From Alphaproteobacteria bacterium HGW-Alphaproteobacteria-13 (GTDB lineage Bacteria > Pseudomonadota > Alphaproteobacteria > Sphingomonadales > Sphingomonadaceae), in contig PHEM01000205.1 in assembly GCA_002842935.1 (NCBI GenBank), forward strand, positions 1-5,894: 5,894 nucleotides of DNA. Direction: 5' to 3'. Positions within the stretch are counted from its first letter, which is position 1, and each line of letters begins with the position of its first letter. Position numbers and translations under genes: made by a program. Positions 1 to 5,894 of this stretch are shown here, piece by piece. The notes beneath the pieces are model-generated. The model was not told the origin of the DNA, searched no databases, and was given only the letters and a program-made list of their open reading frames with translations.

Positions 1-909
1 GCCGAGGGCGGAACCTGCCGCTCCGACACCAAGACGGGCGGCGGCGGCGCCCCCGACCAGCGCGCCGCCCGCCGCCAGCGCGGTTCCGGCCGCCGCGCCC
101 GCGCCGAGTTGCGGGCCGCCCGAGACGATGCCGTTGGCGATACCGGGACCGAAGATCGCAAGTCCGAGCAGCGACAATGCGCCGAGCGCGATGGCCAGCA
201 CCTCCCGCGCCGTGGGGTCGGGTCCGACCGCGACCGTGAACGTGCTGAACAGCGTCATGCCGATCCCGGTAATGACCGCGAGCACCAGCACCTTGATGCC
301 TGAGGAGACGATATGGCCGAGCACCTTCTCGGCCATGAACGCGGTGCGGTTCCAGAAAGCGAACGGGAGCAGGATGAACCCGGCGAGCGTCACCAGCTTG
401 AACTCCACCAGGGTGATGAAGACCTGGATCGCGATGACGAAGAAGGCGAGAACGACGACTAGATAGGCGAGCAGCAGCACGACAATGATCGCGAGGTTGG
501 CGAACACCGCCCACAGGCTATTATATGCCTCGGTCGCATCGATCAGCGGCTGCGCGGCATCGAGTCCTTTGGCGGCGATGCTGCCCGGTTTCATGAACGC
601 CGCGAGGCTTAAGGAGTCACCACTCGCCTTGAGTCCCAGCCCCGCGAAGCTGTCGAACAGGATGGTGCTGAGTGTCTGGAAATTGCCAATGATGAAGGCG
701 AAGGCGCCGATATAGAGGGTTTTCTTCACCAGCCGCTGGATCACATCTTCGTCGGCGCCCCAGGCCCAGAACAGCCCGGCGATGGTGATGTCGATCGCGA
801 TCAGGGTCGAGGAGAGGAAGCCGATCTCGCCGCCGAGCAGGCCGAAGCCACTGTCGATATAGCTGGTGAAGGTGTCGAGGAAGGTATCGACAATCCCGGT
901 GTCATTCAC
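1..909 (-). CDS. trbL: TrbL, VirB6-like polytopic membrane protein (3' end cut by window)
   Basis: TrbL is the polytopic inner-membrane component of the trb transfer channel, the counterpart of VirB6. I translated 303 open codons from a GTG at 909 to the left edge with no stop, so the C-terminus is missing. The N-terminus MNDTGIVDTFLDTFTSYID leads into LLGGEIGF and then the conserved AGLFWAWGADEDVIQRLVKK at about residues 44-63. Hydrophobic stretches lie near 33-53, 65-78, 138-163, 165-185, 203-222 and 236-262, giving about six membrane passes. Between them is a soluble loop with SLSLAAFMKPGSIAAKGLD. From about 264 the chain becomes Gly/Ala-rich, as in other TrbL proteins before their hydrophilic tail. 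The start is GTG: it overlaps the trbK-like stop as GTGA and has GGGAG nine bases upstream. An ATG at 905 is out of frame and is not the start. Confidence 0.95.
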   Translation of the reverse strand, partial: MNDTGIVDTFLDTFTSYIDSGFGLLGGEIGFLSSTLIAIDITIAGLFWAWGADEDVIQRLVKKTLYIGAFAFIIGNFQTLSTILFDSFAGLGLKASGDSLSLAAFMKPGSIAAKGLDAAQPLIDATEAYNSLWAVFANLAIIVVLLLAYLVVVLAFFVIAIQVFITLVEFKLVTLAGFILLPFAFWNRTAFMAEKVLGHIVSSGIKVLVLAVITGIGMTLFSTFTVAVGPDPTAREVLAIALGALSLLGLAIFGPGIANGIVSGGPQLGAGAAAGTALAAGGALVGGAAAARLGVGAAGSALG

Positions 910-1202
910 GGCACGGTGCTCCCGGCCGGATCGGACGCGGCGGCGTCCTTGCCGAAGAAGCGGCGGCGGTTCGCCGCCCATGCCTGTTCGCAACCCGAGT
1001 CCGGCATGGTTAGCGTGGCGCAGCGTTCCAGTTCGCGCGCCAGAAGTGTCTGCTGCTCTCCTTCGTCGAGAAGCGGCAGGACAGCTTCGAGTGGCATGTC
1101 GCCCGGCTCGCGCAAAGCTTCCACCGCCACCACGGCCAGCATGATCCCGGCAAGCGCCGCGGCACCGGCGATCTTCGCATTGCGCGACATGCGGAGGCCC
1201 AT
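906..1202 (-). CDS. trbK: TrbK-alt, putative entry-exclusion protein
   Basis: This small protein (98 residues from the ATG at 1202) is encoded between trbJ and trbL, the usual place of trbK. It has one N-terminal hydrophobic segment at about residues 11-28 (IAGAAALAGIMLAVVAVE) and a short periplasmic part. That part carries the pattern ERC-x9-C-EQAWAANRRRFFG, with cysteines at 61 and 71 and Trp75, as I recall it from the 'TrbK-alt' family. Unlike RP4 TrbK it has no lipobox cysteine, so it is probably not a lipoprotein. The two cysteines could form a disulfide in the periplasm (inference). The entry-exclusion role comes from the family name and gene position, not from anything visible. The start is uncertain: an ATG at 1190 would give 94 residues, and neither ATG has a convincing ribosome-binding site. 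The stop overlaps the trbL GTG by four bases (GTGA). Confidence 0.85.
   Translation of the reverse strand: MGLRMSRNAKIAGAAALAGIMLAVVAVEALREPGDMPLEAVLPLLDEGEQQTLLARELERCATLTMPDSGCEQAWAANRRRFFGKDAAASDPAGSTVP
919..923 (-). promoter_or_regulatory. Ribosome-binding site of trbL
   Basis: GGGAG on the minus strand lies nine bases before the trbL GTG, within the last codons of the trbK-like gene. Together with the GTGA overlap it supports GTG at 909 as the start of trbL. Confidence 0.6.
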
Positions 1203-1228
1203 GTCAGTCGCGCCCGAAGAAGCGGCGG
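952..1228 (-). repeat. Two copies of a 15-bp direct repeat in the 3' parts of trbJ and trbK
   Basis: The 15-mer CCGCCGCTTCTTCGG (minus strand) occurs at 1214-1228 near the end of trbJ and again at 952-966 near the end of the trbK-like gene. Both copies are in the same reading phase and encode the shared peptide RRFFG, as RRFFGRD in TrbJ and RRFFGKD in the TrbK-like protein. The range given spans both copies. The similarity may reflect shared peptide plus GC-rich codon choice rather than a DNA-level repeat. Confidence 0.4.
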
Positions 1229-1920
1229 AAGCGCTCCCGTCCTTCGGCCTCGATCGCGGCCTGACGCGCGGCGTCGAGCGCCTGCGCCCGGCCCTGCGCG
1301 GCGACGGCGGCGGTGAGGTCCGCAAGCTGCTGCGATTGCAGGGCGAGAAGCTGGTTGCCGGCTTGCGCCGCCTGAAGCGCGCCGGTCGCCGACTGGCTGG
1401 CCGAGACCAGGCTATTCATGGTCGTGCGCGCGCCGTCGATATTGCCGACCACGCCGGCCTGGACCTTGAGCGCATCCTCGAACGCGCCGACGCTGTCCTC
1501 CCAGCGGGCGTTCGCGTTGGCGATCATCTGCGCGTTGGTCCCGGTGAGGCTCGCGCCCTTGTAGCGGCCCTCGAACGCCTGCTGGATATTCTGGACATCG
1601 TAGGCGATGCGCTGCGCTTCCCCGAGAAGCTGCTGGGTGCGCTGCACCTGTTGCTGGAGTTGCTGAAGCGAGGAGAACGGCAGCGAGGTCAGGTTGCGCG
1701 CCTCGTTGATAAGACTGGTTGCCTGATTCTGGATTTGCTGAATCTGGTTGTTGATCTGCTGGAGCGACCGGGCCGCCGTCAGCACGTTCTGCGCGTAGTT
1801 GGTCGGGTCATAGACGATCCCGCCGAACTGCGCGTAGGCCGGCACAGGGGTGATGGCGGGCACGATGGCCATAGCGAGGATGCCGGCCACGACGGCGCGG
1901 CGGAGCGGAGGCAGCTTCAT
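1204..1920 (-). CDS. trbJ: TrbJ, VirB5-like periplasmic/pilus-associated protein
   Basis: This 238-residue exported protein belongs to the TrbJ/VirB5 group, thought to act in the periplasm or at the pilus tip during mating-pair formation. The N-terminus MKLPPLRRAVVAGILAM is a signal peptide, with likely cleavage after PVPAYA at about residue 30. The mature protein starts QFGGIVYDPTNYAQN, the family signature. Residues 52-66 and 86-98 are glutamine-rich (SLQQINNQIQQIQNQ; LQQLQQQVQRTQQ) and have the look of amphipathic, probably coiled-coil helices. A second Ala/Gln-rich helical stretch covers about 170-228. The C-terminus ends ERFRRFFGRD. There are no cysteines. The start is fixed by GGAG eight bases upstream and by the ATGA overlap with trbE. 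The open frame upstream to 2025 runs inside trbE and lacks a signal peptide. The stop is separated from the trbK-like ATG by one base. Confidence 0.94.
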   Translation of the reverse strand: MKLPPLRRAVVAGILAMAIVPAITPVPAYAQFGGIVYDPTNYAQNVLTAARSLQQINNQIQQIQNQATSLINEARNLTSLPFSSLQQLQQQVQRTQQLLGEAQRIAYDVQNIQQAFEGRYKGASLTGTNAQMIANANARWEDSVGAFEDALKVQAGVVGNIDGARTTMNSLVSASQSATGALQAAQAGNQLLALQSQQLADLTAAVAAQGRAQALDAARQAAIEAEGRERFRRFFGRD

Positions 1921-4388
1921 GTTTCGATCTCCATGTCTGGCGTAAGGGGGAGTTCGGGCTGGTGGTCGGACACAGGTTCCGGCAGCAGATCGACGGCCCA
2001 GGCGCAGCCGCGATGCCGCAGCCATTCGGCGGCGAACGCGGAAGCCCCGTGGGTTTCGATGATATTGGCGATGGCGAGCTGGTCGGTTTTCGACGAGGCG
2101 GCGGCGAAGGCCAGCGCGACTTCGCCCAGCCCTAACTCGAACAGCCGGTTTCCTCGCCGGCTCTGGCAGTAATAATCGCGCTTGGGGGTCGCTTGGCTGA
2201 GGATTTCGATCTGGCGGGCGTTGAGGCCGAAGCGCTCGTAGATGGCCGCGATCTGCGGTTCGGCCGCTCGCTCGTTAGGCAGGAAGATACGCGTCGGGCA
2301 GGATTCGATGATAGCCAGCGCGATGCTCGACGTTTCGATGTCGGCAAGGCTCTGCGTCGCGAACACGACGCTGGCGTTCTTCTTGCGCAGCGTCTTGAGC
2401 CACTCGCGCAACTGCGCGGCGAAGTCCGGGCTGTCGAGCACCAGCCAGCCCTCGTCGATGATGATGAGCGTGGGCGAGCCGTCCAGCCGCCCCTCGATCC
2501 GGTGGAACAGATAGGACAGCACGGCGGCGGCCGATCCGGCGCCCACAAGGCCCTCGGTTTCGAACGCCTGGACGCTGGCTTCGCCCAGCCGTTCGGCCTC
2601 GGCGTCGAGCAGCCGGCCCCACGGTCCGCCGATGCAATAGGACGCAATCGCCTGCTTGAGCTGCTGGCTCTGCAACAGGACCGCGAGCCCGGTCAGCGTG
2701 CGCTCCGACATCGGAGCGGAGACCAGCGAGCCGAGCGCGGACCAGATATGCTCCTTCGCCTGTGGATCGACCGCGACGCCTTCGGACGCGAGGATCGCCG
2801 CCAGCCATTCGGCGGCCCATGCCCGTTCGGTGGCATCGTCGATGCGGGCGAGCGGCTGAAGCTGGACGCCGCTGTCATCGTCGTCGGACAGCCCGCCGCC
2901 CAAATCCTGCCAGTCGCCACCCATCCCGAGCGCGGCGGCGCGGATGCTGCCGCCGAAGTCGAAGGCGAAGACCTGGCCATTCTCGTAGCGGCGGAACTGC
3001 ATCGCCATCAGTGCGAGCAGCACAGATTTGCCGGCGCCGGTCGGCCCGACGATCAATGTATGGCCGACATCGCCGACGTGAATGGAAAACCGGAACGGAG
3101 TCGAGCCTTCGGTCTTGCCGTAAAGCAAGGGGGGAGCATTGAAGTGCTCGTCCCGTTCCGGCCCCGCCCATACCGCTGACAGGGGGATCAGGTGGGCGAG
3201 ATTGAGGGTGGAGATCGGCGGTTGCCGGACATTGGCATAGGTATGACCGGGGAGCCCCCCCAGCCATGCCTCTATCGCGTTCATCCCTTCGGGAATGACG
3301 GTGAAGTCGCGGCCCTGGATGACTTTCTCGACCAGCCGCAACTTCTCGGCGGCGATGGCGGGATCGCGGTCCCACACCGTCACCGCTGCCGTGACATAGG
3401 CCATGCCGGCATAGTCGGCGCCGAGTTCCTGCAGGGCGGTGTCGGCATCGGCGGCCTTGTTCGAGGCGTCGCTGTCGAGCAGCGTCGATGCCTCATTGGT
3501 CATCACTTCCTTGAGGATCGCCGCGACTGACTTGCGCTTGGCGAACCATTGGCGCCGGATTTTGGTCAGCAGCTTGGTCGCGTCCGTCTTGTCGAGCATG
3601 ATCGCGCGCGTCGACCAGCGATAGGCGAAGGCGAGCCGGTTCAACTCGTCGAGCAGGCCGGGGAACGTCACGCTGGGGAATCCCACCACCGTCAATGTGC
3701 GGAGATGATGCTCGCCCAGGCGCGGTTCCAGCCCGCCCGTCAGCGCCTCGTCGGCGAGCAGCGCGTCGAGGTGCATCGGCGTCTCGGGAACGCGCACACG
3801 CTGGCGGCGGGTCGAGATGGTGCTGTGGAGGTAAGTCAGCGTCTCGCCATCATCGAGCCAGAGGACTTCCGGCACGAAGCCTTCGACCAGATTGAGCACG
3901 CGGTCGCTGCGATCCCTGAAACCGGCCAGCAATTCTTGAGCGTCGACGCCGGTGCCGGAACGGCCTTCATAGAGCCAGGTTTCGGCACGGGCGGCGTCCT
4001 CCGCCGGGGGCATCCAAAGCAGGGTCAGATAATAGCCGCTCTCGAAGTGCGCTCCTTCCTCGCGGAACTGTTCCCGGCGCTCCATGTCGACCAGCGCCGA
4101 GACGGGATCGGGGAAGTGGCCTTCCGGATAGTCGAGCGCGGGGGTGCGCTGCGCCTCGACGAAGATCGCCCAGCCCGAGCCAAGGCGGCGCAGCGCATTG
4201 TTGAGCCGCGCTGTCGTGGCGACCAGTTCGGCCGGCGTGGCGCTGTCGAGATCGGGGCCGCGAAAGCGCGCCGTGCGCTGGAACGAGCCGTCCTTGTTGA
4301 GCACCACCCCTTCGCCGACCAGCGCCGCCCAGGGCAGGAAGTCGGCGAGATGCGCGGCCTTGCCGCGATATTCACGCAGGCTCATCAT
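1917..4388 (-). CDS. trbE: TrbE, VirB4-family conjugal transfer ATPase
   Basis: This 823-residue protein is the large VirB4-type ATPase that drives pilin extraction and pilus assembly at the inner membrane. Numbered from MMSLREYR, it opens with the typical TrbE N-terminus (LADFLPWAALVGEGVVLNKDGSF within about residues 14-36). Walker A GPTGAGKS is at 448-455 and Walker B LIIIDEGW at 641-648. The RecA-fold motif FATQS is at 676-680 and a conserved PKRDYYCQSRRGNRLFELGL stretch is at 735-754. Full length and all ATPase motifs suggest it is intact. I chose the ATG at 4388 because it makes an ATGA overlap with the trbD stop and matches the family N-terminus. The next codon, at 4385, is also ATG and is equally plausible. 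An in-frame GTG at 4400 is less likely. No good ribosome-binding site is seen, so translation is probably coupled to trbD. The stop overlaps the trbJ ATG (ATGA). Confidence 0.97.
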   Translation of the reverse strand: MMSLREYRGKAAHLADFLPWAALVGEGVVLNKDGSFQRTARFRGPDLDSATPAELVATTARLNNALRRLGSGWAIFVEAQRTPALDYPEGHFPDPVSALVDMERREQFREEGAHFESGYYLTLLWMPPAEDAARAETWLYEGRSGTGVDAQELLAGFRDRSDRVLNLVEGFVPEVLWLDDGETLTYLHSTISTRRQRVRVPETPMHLDALLADEALTGGLEPRLGEHHLRTLTVVGFPSVTFPGLLDELNRLAFAYRWSTRAIMLDKTDATKLLTKIRRQWFAKRKSVAAILKEVMTNEASTLLDSDASNKAADADTALQELGADYAGMAYVTAAVTVWDRDPAIAAEKLRLVEKVIQGRDFTVIPEGMNAIEAWLGGLPGHTYANVRQPPISTLNLAHLIPLSAVWAGPERDEHFNAPPLLYGKTEGSTPFRFSIHVGDVGHTLIVGPTGAGKSVLLALMAMQFRRYENGQVFAFDFGGSIRAAALGMGGDWQDLGGGLSDDDDSGVQLQPLARIDDATERAWAAEWLAAILASEGVAVDPQAKEHIWSALGSLVSAPMSERTLTGLAVLLQSQQLKQAIASYCIGGPWGRLLDAEAERLGEASVQAFETEGLVGAGSAAAVLSYLFHRIEGRLDGSPTLIIIDEGWLVLDSPDFAAQLREWLKTLRKKNASVVFATQSLADIETSSIALAIIESCPTRIFLPNERAAEPQIAAIYERFGLNARQIEILSQATPKRDYYCQSRRGNRLFELGLGEVALAFAAASSKTDQLAIANIIETHGASAFAAEWLRHRGCAWAVDLLPEPVSDHQPELPLTPDMEIET
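1929..1932 (-). promoter_or_regulatory. Ribosome-binding site of trbJ
   Basis: GGAG on the minus strand lies eight bases before the trbJ ATG, inside the final codons of trbE. It supports the start at 1920 over an upstream in-frame extension reaching 2025. Confidence 0.6.
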
Positions 4389-4654
4389 GGCTGCATCCAC
4401 GTCGGAAAGCGCAAATGCCGCCGGGCCACGTCAACGAACTGCGGATCGCGGCGCGCGGCCCATACCGACAGCGCGTGACCGATCGCCCAGATCGCGAGAC
4501 CGGCGATCCAGAGGCGCAGGCCGAGGCCGATCGCGCCCGCCAGCGTGCCGTTCAGAATCGCGAGCGAGCGCGGGGCGCCGCCGAGCAATATCGGCTCGGT
4601 CAGCGCGCGGTGGACCGGCGCATAGAAGCCGGGGATGGCGTCATAGTCGGCCAT
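4385..4654 (-). CDS. trbD: TrbD, VirB3-like inner-membrane protein
   Basis: This small membrane protein of 89 residues, beginning MADYDAIPGFYAPVHRAL, is related to VirB3, which works beside the VirB4-type ATPase in assembling the pilus. The N-terminal motif PGFYAPVHRALTEPILLGGAPR is the TrbD/VirB3 hallmark. Two hydrophobic stretches follow at about residues 31-45 (LAILNGTLAGAIGLG) and 48-67 (LWIAGLAIWAIGHALSVWAA). A basic C-terminal tail ends in FPTWMQP. The start is the ATG sharing one base with the trbC stop. There is only a poor ribosome-binding site (GGGGC, nine bases upstream), so coupling to trbC translation is likely. The frame is open further upstream to 4876, but that part runs inside trbC and shows no TrbD similarity. 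The stop overlaps the trbE start by four bases. Confidence 0.93.
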   Translation of the reverse strand: MADYDAIPGFYAPVHRALTEPILLGGAPRSLAILNGTLAGAIGLGLRLWIAGLAIWAIGHALSVWAARRDPQFVDVARRHLRFPTWMQP

Positions 4655-4986
4655 CAGACCAACGCCCCGCCGCCGAACGAGAAGAACGACAGGAAGAAGC
4701 TGGAGGCGGCGAACGCAATCGACAGCCCGAACACGATCTGGATCATGCGCCTTGCGCCGCCCGACGTGTCGCCGAAGGCCAGGGTCAGGCCGGTCACGAT
4801 GATGATCATCACCGCGATGATTTTGGCGACCGGCCCTTCGATCGATTCGAGGATGCTTTGCAACGGCGCTTCCCACGGCATCGACGATCCGCCCGCATGG
4901 GCGGGAGCGGCGAAGGTCAGCGCGATCAGGCTGGCGGTGGCGGCAAGCATAAAACGGCGGGCGCCGTGCCGAACGGCATGGATCAT
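4654..4986 (-). CDS. trbC: TrbC, conjugative pilin (VirB2-like)
   Basis: This 110-residue protein is the pilin precursor that would build the conjugative pilus. The N-terminus is basic (MIHAVRHGARRF), followed by a hydrophobic core and a clear signal-peptidase site, AAPAHA before GGSSMPW, at about residue 31. Two membrane-spanning stretches follow, roughly 51-71 (GPVAKIIAVMIIIVTGLTLA) and 82-104, separated by a short polar loop FGDTSGGARR. The protein ends in a glycine-rich tail, FGGGALV. The RP4 and Ti homologues are trimmed at both ends and cyclised head to tail. Whether this one is cannot be seen from sequence alone. The ATG start is set by a strong AAGGAG and by the ATGA overlap with the trbB stop. 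The stop overlaps the trbD start by one base (TGATG). Length and layout are typical of the family. Confidence 0.95.
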   Translation of the reverse strand: MIHAVRHGARRFMLAATASLIALTFAAPAHAGGSSMPWEAPLQSILESIEGPVAKIIAVMIIIVTGLTLAFGDTSGGARRMIQIVFGLSIAFAASSFFLSFFSFGGGALV

Positions 4987-5894
4987 AGTGCGTCTCCTTG
5001 GGGTGCGGGTGCGAGGGGGGTTAGGCGGTAGTCGCCGGCCGCGGCGTCGATCCCCTCGACGCGCGCCAGTTCAGCGAGGCGGCGGCCGTGTCCGTCGCGG
5101 ACCAGCACGGCGACAAGGTCGATGGTCTCGGCCAGCAGCGCGCGCGGGACCGTGACGACGGCTTCCTGGATAAGCTGCTCCATGCGCCGGAGTGCACCGA
5201 GCGCGGTCCCGGCGTGGATGGTGCCTATGCCCCCGGGGTGGCCCGTCCCCCAGGCTTTGAGCAGGTCGAGCGCCTCGGCGCCGCGCACCTCGCCGATGGG
5301 GATGCGGTCGGGACGCAGGCGCAAGGACGAACGGACAAGATCGGACAGCGAGACGACGCCATCCTTCGTCCGCATGGCGACGAGGTTCGGCGCGGCGCAT
5401 TGCAGCTCGCGCGTGTCCTCGATCAGCACGATGCGGTCACTGGTCTTGGCAACCTCGGCCAGCAGCGCGTTGACCAGCGTGGTCTTGCCGCTACCAGTGC
5501 CGCCCGCGACGAGGATGTTGGCGCGGGTCGCGACGCCCTGGCGGAGGGTGTCCGCCTCGACGACCGACATGATCCCGGCCGCGGCATAATCGTCGAGCGT
5601 GAATACCGCGACCGCGGGCTTGCGAATCGCGAAGGCGGGCGCCGCGACGACGGGCGGCAACAGCCCTTCAAAGCGCTCGCCCCCTTCGGGCAGTTCGGCC
5701 GAGACGCGCGGGGATCGGGCATGGACCTCGACGCCGACATGGTGCGCGACCAGGCGGACGATGCGTTCACCGTCCGCGGCGGCCAGCGTCATGCCGGTGT
5801 CGCTGATCCCTTCACCGAGCCGATCGACCCACAGCCGGCCGTCCGGGTTCAGCATCACCTCGATCACGGCAGGATCGTCGAGCCACGCGGCGAT
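4983..5894 (-). CDS. trbB: TrbB, VirB11-family conjugal transfer ATPase (5' end cut by window)
   Basis: This is a hexameric VirB11/GspE-type ATPase that sits on the cytoplasmic face of the inner membrane and powers pilus assembly and substrate transfer. The visible part is 303 residues and stays open to the right edge, beginning IAAWLDDPAVIEVMLNPDG, so the true start lies outside the window. A GTG at 5867 is in frame but lies inside the conserved N-terminal domain, so I do not use it as the start. Counting visible residues, the Walker A GGTGSGKTT is at about 131-139, the Asp box VLIEDTREL at 156-164, the Walker B-like RPDRIPIGEVRG at 194-205, and the His box TGHPGGIGTIHAG at 217-229. All key residues are present. 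Full-length relatives are around 320 residues, so only a short N-terminal piece is missing. The TGA stop overlaps the trbC ATG by four bases (ATGA). The family call is very secure. The choice of TrbB over a generic VirB11 rests on the flanking trb genes. Confidence 0.96.
   Translation of the reverse strand: MAAWLDDPAVIEVMLNPDGRLWVDRLGEGISDTGMTLAAADGERIVRLVAHHVGVEVHARSPRVSAELPEGGERFEGLLPPVVAAPAFAIRKPAVAVFTLDDYAAAGIMSVVEADTLRQGVATRANILVAGGTGSGKTTLVNALLAEVAKTSDRIVLIEDTRELQCAAPNLVAMRTKDGVVSLSDLVRSSLRLRPDRIPIGEVRGAEALDLLKAWGTGHPGGIGTIHAGTALGALRRMEQLIQEAVVTVPRALLAETIDLVAVLVRDGHGRRLAELARVEGIDAAAGDYRLTPLAPAPQGDAL
4994..4999 (-). promoter_or_regulatory. Ribosome-binding site of trbC
   Basis: AAGGAG on the minus strand lies seven bases before the trbC ATG, within the last codons of trbB. 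It is the strongest Shine-Dalgarno sequence in the window, which fits the need to make pilin in large amounts. It also supports the ATG at 4986 as the trbC start. Confidence 0.75.

Noticed and set aside
906..1325. An upstream-extended, 139-residue version of the trbK-like gene
   Set aside because: The first 41 residues are Arg/Pro/Ser-rich shadow sequence inside trbJ and would place a long basic tail before the membrane segment.
1204..2025. An upstream-extended, 273-residue version of trbJ
   Set aside because: The extension lies inside trbE and would bury the signal peptide. The ATG at 1920 has a ribosome-binding site and an ATGA overlap.
916..2172. A 418-codon open frame on the plus strand opposite trbJ and the trbK-like gene
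   Set aside because: It is antisense to well-recognised genes, has low-complexity Arg/Ala/Gly/Leu-rich composition and no family features. Such frames arise readily opposite GC-rich coding sequence.
2193..3179. A 328-codon open frame on the plus strand opposite trbE
   Set aside because: It is a shadow of trbE codon usage with repetitive Arg/Asp/Ala/Gly composition, no recognisable domain and no ribosome-binding site that I could see.
3255..3261. A run of seven C (seven G on the coding strand) inside trbE as a possible slippage or frameshift site
   Set aside because: It encodes the ordinary Leu-Gly-Gly-Leu of an intact, full-length TrbE. The frame is conserved on both sides and no alternative product is apparent.
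3549..4478. A 309-codon open frame on the plus strand opposite trbE and trbD
   Set aside because: It is antisense to conserved TrbE sequence and crosses the trbD/trbE junction. Nothing in the translation resembles a protein family.
4385..4876. An upstream-extended, 163-residue version of trbD
   Set aside because: The extra 74 residues are read out of frame within trbC and have no TrbD similarity. The ATG at 4654 matches the family N-terminus.
4144..5155. Two overlapping plus-strand frames opposite trbD, trbC and the end of trbB
   Set aside because: Both are arginine-rich shadow translations lying opposite several conserved genes.

Overview
The window is a GC-rich stretch in which every gene is read from the minus strand. 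It is a solid block of mating-pair-formation genes of the P-type (RP4/Ti-plasmid trb-like) conjugative type IV secretion system. In transcription order, from the right edge to the left, I read trbB (5' end cut by the window), trbC, trbD, trbE, trbJ, a trbK of the 'TrbK-alt' type, and trbL (3' end cut by the window). This is the usual trbBCDEJKLFGI order, so trbF, trbG and trbI would be expected just past position 1. None of them can be seen here.

The block is extremely compact. Neighbouring genes overlap by 1 to 4 bases or are separated by a single base. There is no intergenic gap, promoter, terminator, RNA gene, CRISPR array, insertion sequence or cargo gene. Recognisable ribosome-binding sites precede trbC, trbJ and trbL. 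The other internal genes appear to rely mainly on translational coupling.

The products fit together as one machine. TrbB is the VirB11-like hexameric secretion ATPase, TrbE the VirB4-like ATPase, TrbC the pilin and TrbD the small VirB3-like inner-membrane partner. TrbJ is the VirB5-like secreted pilus-associated protein and TrbL the VirB6-like polytopic membrane channel component. The TrbK-like protein is by family name a candidate entry-exclusion factor.

The protein sequences look like the alphaproteobacterial version of this operon, as found on plasmids and integrative conjugative elements of sphingomonads, rhizobia and relatives. That host assignment is from memory of the family, not from a search. 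The window cannot say whether the element is a plasmid or an integrated element, because no relaxase, replication, integrase or partition gene is present. I found no evidence of an undescribed system. The points worth a second look are modest: the TrbK-alt protein and its start, a peptide shared by the TrbJ and TrbK C-termini, and the chained overlaps.
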